Assembly: GCA_964512225.1 (NCBI GenBank)
Contig: CAZEKB010000019.1
Location: 13,477-77,476, forward strand
Source: CAZEKB01 sp964512225
GTDB lineage: Bacteria; Myxococcota_A; UBA796; UBA9615
Direction: 5' to 3'
DNA length: 64,000 nucleotides
In this document: positions 21,471 through 29,471 of the stretch, piece after piece
Numbering within the stretch: position 1 is the stretch's first letter
Layout of the letters: each line of letters begins with the position of its first letter
Notes under the pieces: generated by a model
What the model was told of the DNA's origin: nothing
What the model saw: only the letters and a program-made list of their open reading frames with translations
Database searches by the model: none
Translations under genes and position numbers: made by a program

Positions 21471-22705
21471 CGGCGCCTCCCGGCCAGCGGCGCGACGAGC
21501 AGCACGCCCAGGGCGGGGCCGGCGGGGCATCCGTCCGCGGGCGGATCCTCGTCGGGCGGGGCGGGCGTGGGGCCGTCCGGCGGGGTGAAGCGGACCGCGA
21601 GATCCTCCCACAGCGGGTCGCACCGGACGGCGGCCGTGGCGTCGTCGGCGCAAGCGAGGGGCCCCGCGACGGCGGAGAAGTCGACGTACGTCTCGGCGGG
21701 CAGGGTGGTCATGACGTGGCCCTGATTCGCGCCGTGCACGAGGTGGAGCACGTCCCCGTCGGCGGCGAGGCCGCGGACCTCCCCTTCGGCCCCGGGCCAG
21801 GCCGCGGGCGCGCCGCGGCCGTCGGCGAATACGAGGACACCGTCCGAGGTCGCGACGAGGAGGTCGCCCCGATACCAGGCGGCGTCGTGGACCAGGCCCT
21901 CCGGTCCCGGGAGGTGGACCAGCTCCTCGAGGGTCGCGCCGCCGCCGGACGCGAGGTACAGCCGGTCGCCCTGCTCGCCGGCCTGGCGCACGTAGCCGAC
22001 GTCGGCGTCGGTGGGGTGCAGGAGGAGGACATCCAGCACGGTCCAGCGCTCGCCCTCGAGCACGAAGTCGTGGGCGGACTCCTCCCACGTCGCGCCGCCG
22101 TCGAGGGAGCGGTGGATCCAGGCCCCGGGGGGCGTGAAGCGGATCGAGCTCGCCCAGGCCGTCGCCCCGTCGGGGGACGCGACCACGGTGCGGAAGACGC
22201 GCTCGACGCCGTCGACCTCGGTGGGGGCCCAGGTCGCGCCGCCGTCGGTCGTGGCGAAGATGCTGTTTCCGGGGAAGTCGGGATCGCCGGGCGGCCGCCC
22301 GGTGACGGCCAGCCCGACCCCGCCCGCGCCGAGGGCGACGTCGACGACGACGCGGTCGGTCAGGCCCGCGGGCGTGTCCCAGTTGCAGCCTCCGTCGACG
22401 GAGCGATAGAGGCTCTGCCGGGGGTCGGTGCCGACCTCGAGCAGGCCGATCGAGGTGATCAAGGTGCCGTCGGGGCCGCGGGCGTAGCGAGGGGTGAGGA
22501 AGAAGTCGCTCCGGACGACCGCCTCGTGGCACACCCAGCGGTAGCCGTCCCCGTCGTGAAGGAGGAGCCCGACGGTCGTCTCGACGGCGGGTGGGGCGGG
22601 CCCCAGGGCGTCGAGGCCCCCCGGCACCTCGCCGACGTGCGCGCTCGCCGCGGGCGCGGTCAGCGCCGCCGTGACGGTCAAGCAGGCGAGTAGAGTGCGG
22701 GCCAT
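21467..22705 (-). CDS. secreted BNR/sialidase-like propeller protein with MYXO-CTERM-like tail
   Basis: The protein has 412 aa. A signal peptide (MARTLLACLTVTAALTAPAAS) leads to several Asp-box/BNR repeats: LYRSVDGGCNWDTP, IFATTDGGATWAPT, IHRSLDGGATWEES and LYLASGGGATLEEL. This is the fold of sialidases and photosystem-stability-factor-like proteins, but no sialidase catalytic residues were recognised. The last 25 residues are a proline-rich stretch, DGCPAG, a short hydrophobic run (ALGVLLVAPLAG) and RRR. This is the layout of a MYXO-CTERM sorting signal: Gly-Cys, a hydrophobic segment and an Arg cluster. The protein is therefore probably retained at the surface. Its ATG overlaps, on the other strand, the ATG of the divergent YHYH gene (shared CATG at 22703-22706). 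Confidence 0.82.
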   Translation of the reverse strand: MARTLLACLTVTAALTAPAASAHVGEVPGGLDALGPAPPAVETTVGLLLHDGDGYRWVCHEAVVRSDFFLTPRYARGPDGTLITSIGLLEVGTDPRQSLYRSVDGGCNWDTPAGLTDRVVVDVALGAGGVGLAVTGRPPGDPDFPGNSIFATTDGGATWAPTEVDGVERVFRTVVASPDGATAWASSIRFTPPGAWIHRSLDGGATWEESAHDFVLEGERWTVLDVLLLHPTDADVGYVRQAGEQGDRLYLASGGGATLEELVHLPGPEGLVHDAAWYRGDLLVATSDGVLVFADGRGAPAAWPGAEGEVRGLAADGDVLHLVHGANQGHVMTTLPAETYVDFSAVAGPLACADDATAAVRCDPLWEDLAVRFTPPDGPTPAPPDEDPPADGCPAGPALGVLLVAPLAGRRR

Positions 22706-23645
22706 GTCTCGCAATCTACCGATCTTCCCCGCCCTCCCCCTGGCCGCCGCCATCGCGCTCGGCGTCGCCGCTTGCCCGAGCACGGACGACGACGCGATCG
22801 ACGACGACGACGACGGAGCGGACGACGACGACGGAGCGGACGACGACGACGGAGCGGACGACGACGACGCGGGGGGCGGGCTCGACATCGACAACTGCGT
22901 GACCGACATCGCGGCGGAGGTGCCGTCCTTCTACTCGCGGTTCTTCCGCTGCGTGACCATCACGATGGAGGAGGGCGACGTGGTGATCCGGAGCGACGGG
23001 CTGCCGCCCCACCCGTCGCCGTACTACGAGGAGGACGACCCGAACTGGACCGCCTGGACGGGCGACGGGCGCCAGAACCCCAACCGGATCGCCGCGAACG
23101 ACCTGCAGATCCGGATCCCCGCGGGGCCCAGCCCGCGGAACCCGCCCCTGACGATCGACGAGACCCTCGTGGACCTGGTGATCAACAACGACAACGAGTA
23201 CGGCCTCGGACCGGCGGGGATCGCCCTCGACGGGGCGGCGGTGTTCAACTCGTTGGCGGGCGCGGGCGACAACATCGCGGACAAGGCGGAGTCGTTCGAC
23301 GAGTACAACGGCCACCCCACCGGCGGCGGGATGTACCACTACCACTCGACCATGCCGGGCTCGCTCGAGGTGATGGACGCCGTCGGCTACGGCGGCGTCG
23401 AGCTGTTCGGGATCATGTGCGACGGCACGGTCGTGCTCGGCTGCACCGAGCTGGACGGCTCCGCCCCGGAGTGGGAGTCGCTGGACGCTCAGGGCGGTCA
23501 CCTCGGCAACATCGAGGAGGCCGGCGGCGAGAACCACTTCGGCAACCGCTACCACACCCACATCTGCCCCGGGTCGGCGCCCGATCACCCCTACACCCCC
23601 GAGATCCAGTACTACGACGAGTGCGGCGTGGTCCGCGGGGGCTGA
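22704..23645 (+). CDS. second YHYH-domain lipoprotein with Asp-rich linker
   Basis: The protein has 313 aa. The signal peptide ends in GVAAC (Cys24), followed by a linker of DDDDGA units (residues about 28-56). The YHYH motif is at residues 211-214 (GGGMYHYHSTMPG). A second His cluster, GNRYHTHICPG, lies near the C-terminus, and GIALDGAAVFNS parallels the family core. It is therefore a divergent paralogue of the lipoprotein at 19374-20423. An in-frame ATG at 22671 would add 11 charged residues before the signal peptide and is less likely. The gene converges with dnaE, with the hairpin repeat array lying between the stop codons. Confidence 0.88.
   Translation: MSRNLPIFPALPLAAAIALGVAACPSTDDDAIDDDDDGADDDDGADDDDGADDDDAGGGLDIDNCVTDIAAEVPSFYSRFFRCVTITMEEGDVVIRSDGLPPHPSPYYEEDDPNWTAWTGDGRQNPNRIAANDLQIRIPAGPSPRNPPLTIDETLVDLVINNDNEYGLGPAGIALDGAAVFNSLAGAGDNIADKAESFDEYNGHPTGGGMYHYHSTMPGSLEVMDAVGYGGVELFGIMCDGTVVLGCTELDGSAPEWESLDAQGGHLGNIEEAGGENHFGNRYHTHICPGSAPDHPYTPEIQYYDECGVVRGG
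22785..22870. repeat. in-frame Asp-rich codon repeat (18-bp units)
   Basis: Three 18-bp units encode GADDDD in the linker of the YHYH lipoprotein on the plus strand, flanked by partial units. The repeat is coding and very regular, unlike the counterpart at 20165-20326, so the two linkers probably expanded independently. Confidence 0.8.
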
Positions 23646-23723
23646 TCGCGCCGGCCGCGGGCGGACCCGGCAGGGTGCTGAACGCCTCCCCCTCGAACCT
23701 GGAGGGCTCGCCGATCCCGGCAG

Positions 23724-23870
23724 CGGCAAGAACTCGGGCGTTTCACCGAAACGGGGCCGTTCTTGCCGGGTTTGCGGCAAGAACTCCGGCGTTTCACCGA
23801 AACGGGGCCGTTCTTGCCGGGTCTGCGGCAAGAACTCCGGCGTTTCACCGAAACGGGGCCGTTCTTGCCG
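23724..23870. repeat. three 51-bp tandem repeats, each a compound hairpin
   Basis: Copies of 45 bp lie at 23724-23768, 23775-23819 and 23826-23870, separated by 6-bp spacers (ggtttg, ggtctg). Each copy is bounded by a perfect 10-bp inverted repeat (CGGCAAGAAC and GTTCTTGCCG) and contains an inner CGTTTC-ACC-GAAACG hairpin. Copies 2 and 3 are identical, and copy 1 differs at one base in the internal loop. The array fills the gap between two convergent genes and ends 9 bp before the dnaE stop. It could act as a bidirectional transcription block or mRNA end-protector, or be a REP-like element. There is no T-tract of a classical terminator. The 51-bp unit is a multiple of three, but no supported gene runs through it. 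Confidence 0.95.
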
Positions 23871-23879
23871 GGGCGCTCC

Positions 23880-26800
23880 CTACAGGAACGTCGTCCCGTC
23901 CTTGCCGACGACGCGGGTCACCGCCTCCACGAACTTCTGCGACGGGCGCACCTTCAGCCCCCCGGGCAGGTCCATCAGCACCTCGACGCCGGTCTCGGTG
24001 GTGAACCTGAGGCTCACCGGCGCAGCGCCGGGGTTCGCTTCGATGACGTCGCGCAGGGCGTCGAGCGAGCCGACGCTGATGTCGGCGATCGGCATCTCGA
24101 GGCGGACCTCCTTGGTCTGCTGCTCGCGGATCTCCGCCAGCTGCGCCACGTCCTCGGCGAGCAGCTTCACGAGCCCTTCGTCGGTCACCTCGTCGAGCTT
24201 CGCGGTGAGCAGCAGCGGCTGATCCGTGACGAGGAGGTGTTCCGTCTTCGCGAACGACTTCGGGAACACCGTGACCTCGACGCTGCCGACCATGTCCTCG
24301 AACTGCACGAAGGCCATGCGCTGACCCTTCGCCTTCGTCACGACGACCTTCATGGACGCCACGACCCCCGCGAGCTTGATGTCGCCCGCGCCGCGCAGCT
24401 CCCGCCCCTGCTCGGACAGCGCCGCCGAGGTGTGCGTGCTGAAGCGGCGCACCTCGGCCTGGAACGAGCCCATCGGGTGACCCGTGATGTAGAAGCCGAG
24501 CGCCTCCTTCTCGAGCGCCAGGCGCTCCCGCTCCGCCCACTCGGGCAGCTCGGGGATGTGCAGCGACCCCGCCGACGACCCGCCCTGGATCATCCCGAAC
24601 AGGCCCACCTGGCCCGACGCGCGGTCCCGGGTCTTCTGCCGGCCGTAGTCGACGATCCGCTCGAGCGAGCCGTGCAGGGCGGCCCGCGTTCGGCCCATCG
24701 AGTCGAACGCGCCGCACTTGATCAGCGCCTCGATGACGCGCTTGTTGACCTTGTCCAGGTCCACGCGGCTGAGGAAGTCGTCCACCGACGCGAACGGGCC
24801 GTCCTGTCGAGCCTCGAGCACCGACGCGATCGCGCCCGCGCCCACGCCCTTGATGGCCGTGAGGCCGAACCGGACCTTCTCCCCGACCACCCGGAACTGG
24901 AGCGCCGACTCGTTCACGTCCGGGGGCAGCACCTCCACCCCGTGGCGACGGGCGTCGTCCACGTACAGCAGCACCTTGTCCGTGTTCGACGACTCGATCG
25001 TGAGCAGCGACGCGAAGAAGTAGGCGGGCAGGTGATGCTTCACCCACGCCGTCTGGTACGCGATCAGCCCGTAGGCCGCGGTGTGCGACTTGTTGAAGCC
25101 GTACTTCGCGAACTCGGCCATGAGGTCGAACACCTCGGTCGCCGTCTTCTTCTCGACCCCGCGATCGAGGGCCCCCTGCGTGAAGACCACGCGGTGCTCG
25201 GCCATGAGATCGAGCTTCTTCTTGCCCATGGCGCGACGCAGGATGTCGGCCTGCCCCAGCGTGTAGCCGCCCATCACCTGGGCGATCTGCATCACCTGCT
25301 CCTGAAAGACGATGACGCCGTAGGTGTCCCTGAGGATGGGCTCGAGCATCGGGTGCGGGTACGTCACCCGCTTCCGGCCGTGCTTGCAGTCCACGAACGT
25401 GTGGTGCATACCCAGGCCCATCGGCCCCGGTCGGTACAGCGCCGCGACCGCGATGATGTCTTCGAACTGCGTCGGCTTGAGGGACCGCAGGAGCTCGCGC
25501 ATGCCGCTCGACTCGAGCTGGAACACCCCGAGCGTATCCCCGCGGGCGAGCAGCTTGTAGACGTCGCGATCGTCGAGCGGGACCTCGGCGAAGGGGAAGA
25601 ACGCCCACTCCGTCTTGCCGTCCGCCCGCGCCATGTCGAGCGCGTTCTTGATCTGCGTGATCGTCTTGAGCCCCAGGAAGTCGAACTTGATGAGCCCGAT
25701 CTCCTCGGCCCACTTCATGTCGAACTGGGTGACGCCCGGGTCCGTGTCCCCCGCCCCCTTGTACAGCGGGCAGTAGTTCCGCAGGTCGTCGTCCGCGATC
25801 ACCACCCCCGCGGCGTGCACGGAGCAGTGCCGCGTCGTGCCCTCGAGCCCCTCGGCGATCTTGATCAGGCGCTCGACGCGGGGGTCTTCGGCCATGAGCT
25901 TGGGGAGCCGCGGCTCCTTCTGCTGAGCCTCGGGCAGCGTGATGCCGAGCTGGTCCGGCACCAGCTTCGCGATGCGGTCGGTCTCCCCGAACGTGAAGCC
26001 CATCACGCGGCCGACGTCCCTCAGGACGCCCTTCGCCAGCATCTTCCCGAACGTGATGATCTGCGTGACGCGCGTGCTGCCGCCGTAGGCCCCGCCCACG
26101 TAGTCGATCACCTCGCCGCGACGGTCCTGACAGAAGTCGACGTCGACGTCCGGCATCGACACCCGCTCGGGGTTCAGGAAGCGCTCGAAGAGCAGGGCGT
26201 ACGGCATCGGATCGATGTCGGTGATGCGCAGCGAGTACAGGACGAGGGAGCCCGCGCCGGATCCGCGCCCGGGGCCCACGGGGATGTCCTCGGCCCGCGC
26301 CCAGCTGATGAAGTCGTAGACGATCAGGAAGTAGGCCGCGAACTTCATCGAGACGATGATCTCGAGCTCGGTCTCGAGGCGGTCGCGGTACTCCTTCTCG
26401 ACCTCCTCCCACGCCCGGTCCGTCGGCCTCCGCTTCACCACCTCGAGGCGTTCGTCCAGGCCCCGGCCCGCCAGCTCCCGGAGGACCTCCTCGGGCGTGC
26501 GGCCGTCGAGGTGCGGGTAGACCGGGAAGCGGTAGTTGCCGAACTCGAACTCGAAGTCGCACCGCTCGGCGATGCGCATGGTGTTGGCGAGGGCTTCGCC
26601 GTCCCCCTCTTCGTCGAACAGCGCGCTCATCTGCGTCGACGACTTCATGAAGAACTGGTCCGACGGGAACCGGAACCGGAACTCGTCCTGGATCGTGTTC
26701 GTCATCCCGAGGCACAGCAGCACCTCGTGGAGGAACGCGTGCTCCTGGGTCGGGTAGTGGACGTTGTTCGTGGCGACGGTGGGGATGCCTGTCTTCGCGC

Positions 26801-27440
26801 TCAGCGCGCGCAGCAGCTTGTTGATCTCGTACTGATCGGCCTCGTCGCCGAGGCCCCCGTTGTGGCCCCAGCCGAGGTCCATCAGCTCGAGGAAGAAGTT
26901 GCCCTCGCCGAACAGCTCGCCGTAGCGCCGCGCGACCTCCTCCGCTTCGTCCACCCGCCCCCGGGCCAGCAGCCGCGGGATCTCGCCGCGCAGATCACCG
27001 GACAGGAAGATCAGCCCCTCGTGGTGCGCCTCCAGCAGCTCCATGTCCACGCGGGGCTTGAAGTGACGCCCCCCGAAGTACGCGCCCTCGAGCAGGAAGT
27101 TCAGGTTCACGTAGCCACGCTCGTTCTCGATCAGGGCTACCAGGCGACGGTTGTCCCGGGCCTTGTTCTTCTCCGTACGCGGACCCGGCGACACGATCAG
27201 CTCGGCGCCCATGATCGGCGTGAGGCCGGCCTTCTTGGCGGTCTTGAAGAACTCGACCGCCCCGAAGAGGTTCATCTCGTCCGTGAGCGCCACGTGCGTC
27301 ATCCCGAGGGCGACGGCGCGGGAGACGATGTCCTTGGGGGTGCCCAGAGCCGACAGCAGGGAGAACTGCGACTTGAGGTGCAGGTGGGCGAACGGCGGGG
27401 CCGAGGCCTCCACGGAGGGCGGGGCGAGGGTCGCGGACAC
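23880..27440 (-). CDS. dnaE: DNA polymerase III alpha subunit
   Basis: This 1186-aa protein is the replicative polymerase subunit, of DnaE1 length. The N-terminal PHP domain starts at HLHLKSQFSLL, in the position of the family's HLHxH motif. The catalytic palm has PVGPGRGSGAGSLVLY (about 388-402) and MPDVDVDFCQDRR with D431 and D433, equivalent to E. coli D401 and D403. The fingers include the Q-L-E-S-S-G-M and YNKSHTAAYG-like (FNKSHTAAYG) blocks. Helix-hairpin-helix and OB-fold regions follow at the C-terminus, ending near VTVFPKSFA. The GTG start is supported by GGAGGA four bases upstream. A 40-aa membrane peptide gene ends 36 bp upstream on the same strand, and the hairpin array follows the stop. 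Confidence 0.98.
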   Translation of the reverse strand: MSATLAPPSVEASAPPFAHLHLKSQFSLLSALGTPKDIVSRAVALGMTHVALTDEMNLFGAVEFFKTAKKAGLTPIMGAELIVSPGPRTEKNKARDNRRLVALIENERGYVNLNFLLEGAYFGGRHFKPRVDMELLEAHHEGLIFLSGDLRGEIPRLLARGRVDEAEEVARRYGELFGEGNFFLELMDLGWGHNGGLGDEADQYEINKLLRALSAKTGIPTVATNNVHYPTQEHAFLHEVLLCLGMTNTIQDEFRFRFPSDQFFMKSSTQMSALFDEEGDGEALANTMRIAERCDFEFEFGNYRFPVYPHLDGRTPEEVLRELAGRGLDERLEVVKRRPTDRAWEEVEKEYRDRLETELEIIVSMKFAAYFLIVYDFISWARAEDIPVGPGRGSGAGSLVLYSLRITDIDPMPYALLFERFLNPERVSMPDVDVDFCQDRRGEVIDYVGGAYGGSTRVTQIITFGKMLAKGVLRDVGRVMGFTFGETDRIAKLVPDQLGITLPEAQQKEPRLPKLMAEDPRVERLIKIAEGLEGTTRHCSVHAAGVVIADDDLRNYCPLYKGAGDTDPGVTQFDMKWAEEIGLIKFDFLGLKTITQIKNALDMARADGKTEWAFFPFAEVPLDDRDVYKLLARGDTLGVFQLESSGMRELLRSLKPTQFEDIIAVAALYRPGPMGLGMHHTFVDCKHGRKRVTYPHPMLEPILRDTYGVIVFQEQVMQIAQVMGGYTLGQADILRRAMGKKKLDLMAEHRVVFTQGALDRGVEKKTATEVFDLMAEFAKYGFNKSHTAAYGLIAYQTAWVKHHLPAYFFASLLTIESSNTDKVLLYVDDARRHGVEVLPPDVNESALQFRVVGEKVRFGLTAIKGVGAGAIASVLEARQDGPFASVDDFLSRVDLDKVNKRVIEALIKCGAFDSMGRTRAALHGSLERIVDYGRQKTRDRASGQVGLFGMIQGGSSAGSLHIPELPEWAERERLALEKEALGFYITGHPMGSFQAEVRRFSTHTSAALSEQGRELRGAGDIKLAGVVASMKVVVTKAKGQRMAFVQFEDMVGSVEVTVFPKSFAKTEHLLVTDQPLLLTAKLDEVTDEGLVKLLAEDVAQLAEIREQQTKEVRLEMPIADISVGSLDALRDVIEANPGAAPVSLRFTTETGVEVLMDLPGGLKVRPSQKFVEAVTRVVGKDGTTFL

Positions 27441-27476
27441 GGGCTCCTCCGACGACGGAGGGGTGGAGAGGCGGGC

Positions 27477-27599
27477 CTAGGGAGCCGCGGTGGGCGCGGC
27501 GGCGGGGGCGGCGGCTTGCGGAGCCGGGGTGAACCCGGCCAAGGCCAGGAAGGCCGTGCCGACGGCGATGAAGATGGCGGTGACGACTCGTCGCTGCAT
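27477..27599 (-). CDS. 40-aa single-pass membrane or secreted peptide
   Basis: This small frame is supported by a strong ribosome site (GGGAGG, spaced CCC before the ATG). It starts with MQRR, then has one hydrophobic span (VVTAIFIAVGTAFLALAGF) and ends in an Ala/Pro-rich tail of about 15 residues. It has no cysteine and no lipobox. It lies 36 bp upstream of dnaE on the same strand, so a shared transcript is likely, but no link to replication is implied. The function is unknown. Third-position GC is high, like its neighbours. Confidence 0.55.
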   Translation of the reverse strand: MQRRVVTAIFIAVGTAFLALAGFTPAPQAAAPAAAPTAAP

Positions 27600-27729
27600 G
27601 GGCCTCCCGAATACCCCTGGGGATCCGCACTCTACCGATCCTCGGGGCGGATCGCGAGCGGCGAAGATCCGCGCTACGACGGCCTCCACGTATTGCGTCG
27701 ACGGGGGCCGAACGCTAGCCTCCGACCCG

Positions 27730-28281
27730 ATGCCGATCGCCCGACGCAGCCTTGTTTCGACCGTCGCGACGACCGCCCTGGCGGTGCTGCTCGTGGCCAT
27801 GGTCGCCCCCTCGGACGCCGCCGCGAAGGATCTGCGGGGCCGCTTCGGGATCGGGTTCAACAACAACTTCTCCAGCCTCACGTCGATCTCCGTGAAGGTG
27901 GGCATGCCCACGGACAAGGAGACCCTGAACTTCCAGGTCCAGGGCCTCGTGGGGTTCGCGATCCTCGCCGACGAAGACAACCGCTTCTTCGCGGGGGGGC
28001 GGGTCCTGCTGCCGATCCTCGCCGAGGACAACCTCAACCTGTACGGCGCCGTCGGGGGCGGGTACGTCCGGTTCCACGACAACCTCGCGGCGGCCCGCAT
28101 CCAGGCCGTGCTCGGCGTGGAGTTCTTCTTCTTCGGGCTCGAGAACCTGGGCCTGTCGGCCGAGTTCGGCCTCAACCTCGACGTCGCTCCCGGCCGGATC
28201 GACTTCACGACGACGTCCGGCACCTCGGCCGCGGTGGGCGTCCACTACTACTTCGGGGCCCCCAAGCAGCCGCGCCGATGA
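27730..28281 (+). CDS. small outer-membrane beta-barrel protein
   Basis: The protein has 183 aa. The signal peptide (residues 1-32, MPIARRSLVSTVATTALAV onward, cut near SDAAAKD) is followed by alternating amphipathic strands: GRFGIGFNNNFS, SISVKVGMP, FQVQGLVGFAI, FFAGGRVLLPIL, LYGAVGGGYVRF, GVEFFFFGLENLGLSAEFGLNL and AAVGVHYYF. The length and pattern fit an eight-stranded outer-membrane-protein-beta-barrel. No clear ribosome site precedes the ATG. Its stop overlaps the next start as ATGA. It heads a run with the beta-helix lipoprotein and the protease-barrel fusion, which suggests a shared envelope function. Confidence 0.8.
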   Translation: MPIARRSLVSTVATTALAVLLVAMVAPSDAAAKDLRGRFGIGFNNNFSSLTSISVKVGMPTDKETLNFQVQGLVGFAILADEDNRFFAGGRVLLPILAEDNLNLYGAVGGGYVRFHDNLAAARIQAVLGVEFFFFGLENLGLSAEFGLNLDVAPGRIDFTTTSGTSAAVGVHYYFGAPKQPRR

Positions 28282-29471
28282 GGATCGCCGCGGCGCTCGT
28301 GGCCTGCCTCGCGCTGCTCGCGTCCGGCTGCATCGAAGATCGCTGCACCCTCGACGACTCCGTCCGCCTGCTCTTCGTCTACCCCGAGTCCTCGGCCCCT
28401 CCCGATACGACCAACCCGCACGTCTTCTACTCGATCCAGGAGGCGCTGGACGCCGCCCCTCCCCCCGAGGGCGACGGCGCCGAGACCACCGTGTGCGTGG
28501 CCGACGGCGTGTATCGGGAGCAGCTGGCGTTGCCCCCGGGCGTGCGCCTGCTCGGACGCGGCGCCGACCGGGTGCGGCTCCGACCTCCCGGGGGGCGGGA
28601 CGACGAGACCCTCGTCACCGTCGCCACGGACGCCCTGACCTCGGCCGTGATCAAGGACATGGACGTGGGGGGGACCACCGCCGCCTGCATCGACGCGTCC
28701 GGCGGGGGCGTCCTGCGGGTCGTCGACTCGCGGCTCCTGGGCTGCGGCACGGCGGTGCGCGCCACCGGGGGCGGGGACCTCGGCGGCCTCGAGGTCGCGG
28801 GCACCCCGATCGCTCGGAGCGGGACGGCCCTGCACATCACGTCGATGGCCGACGTCTCCGTCCTCGACACGGACCTCACCGGCAACGACCTCGTCGCGCT
28901 CGCCGACAACCGCGCGGGGGCGGGCACGCTGCGCTTCGAGCGCGTGCGCCTGGCCGACAACGCCGCGGGGGTCACCGTGCACGGAGGGGCGGCGCGGTTC
29001 GTGGGCGTCGAGGCGACCGAGGACCACCCGCTCGTGACCGCGGCGGAGGCGAACGTGGTGCTCCGCAGCGTCGGCCTGTCGGTGGCCGCCGGGCCCGTGG
29101 CCGTCGTCGAAGGCGGGACGCTGGACGCGAGCCACCTCACCGTCCTCGGAGAGGGGCCCCTGCTCGACGTCTCGGGCGGGGGCGCGGCCGTCGTCGTGAA
29201 CTCGATCCTCGCCCCCGCGGACTCCGGCACCGGGGACATCGACATCCGCTCGTCCCTGACGGGCGACGCCGACGCCCCGACGACCGGTACGAACCTGCCC
29301 TGGGCGGACCCGGAGCTCACGGGCTGGGTCCCCGCCGCCGGGTCGCCCGCCCGCTGCGTCGGGGAGCCCGCGCCCGACGACGTCGTGGATCTGCTGGGGA
29401 ACCCCCGACCGTTCCGGGAAGGAAAAGCCCCGGACGCGGGGGCCGTGGAATTGCAGGAGGCCTGCCCGTGA
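28278..29471 (+). CDS. right-handed beta-helix lipoprotein
   Basis: The protein has 397 aa. The signal ends in LLASGC (Cys18). The middle is a parallel beta-helix of the pectin-lyase or NosD-like type. It opens with YSIQEALDAAPP and VCVADGVYREQLALPPGVRLLG, the usual first coil, and continues with rungs of about 20-22 residues. The C-terminus has WADPELTGWVPAAGSPA and AGAVELQ, which often close PbH1-type surface proteins. No catalytic residues of pectate lyases were identified, so carbohydrate binding is only a possibility. The ATG overlaps the upstream stop as ATGA, and its stop overlaps the next gene as GTGA, so all three are tightly coupled. Confidence 0.85.
   Translation: MRIAAALVACLALLASGCIEDRCTLDDSVRLLFVYPESSAPPDTTNPHVFYSIQEALDAAPPPEGDGAETTVCVADGVYREQLALPPGVRLLGRGADRVRLRPPGGRDDETLVTVATDALTSAVIKDMDVGGTTAACIDASGGGVLRVVDSRLLGCGTAVRATGGGDLGGLEVAGTPIARSGTALHITSMADVSVLDTDLTGNDLVALADNRAGAGTLRFERVRLADNAAGVTVHGGAARFVGVEATEDHPLVTAAEANVVLRSVGLSVAAGPVAVVEGGTLDASHLTVLGEGPLLDVSGGGAAVVVNSILAPADSGTGDIDIRSSLTGDADAPTTGTNLPWADPELTGWVPAAGSPARCVGEPAPDDVVDLLGNPRPFREGKAPDAGAVELQEACP

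Noticed and set aside
23724..23870. CRISPR array
   Set aside because: Only three units, 45-bp repeats with 6-bp near-identical spacers; spacers are too short and no cas genes are present.
23763..29471. A very long open frame on the plus strand antisense to dnaE
   Set aside because: It is the mirror of dnaE codon bias at high GC. Only its last part, the beta-helix lipoprotein from 28278, has a signal peptide and recognisable fold.
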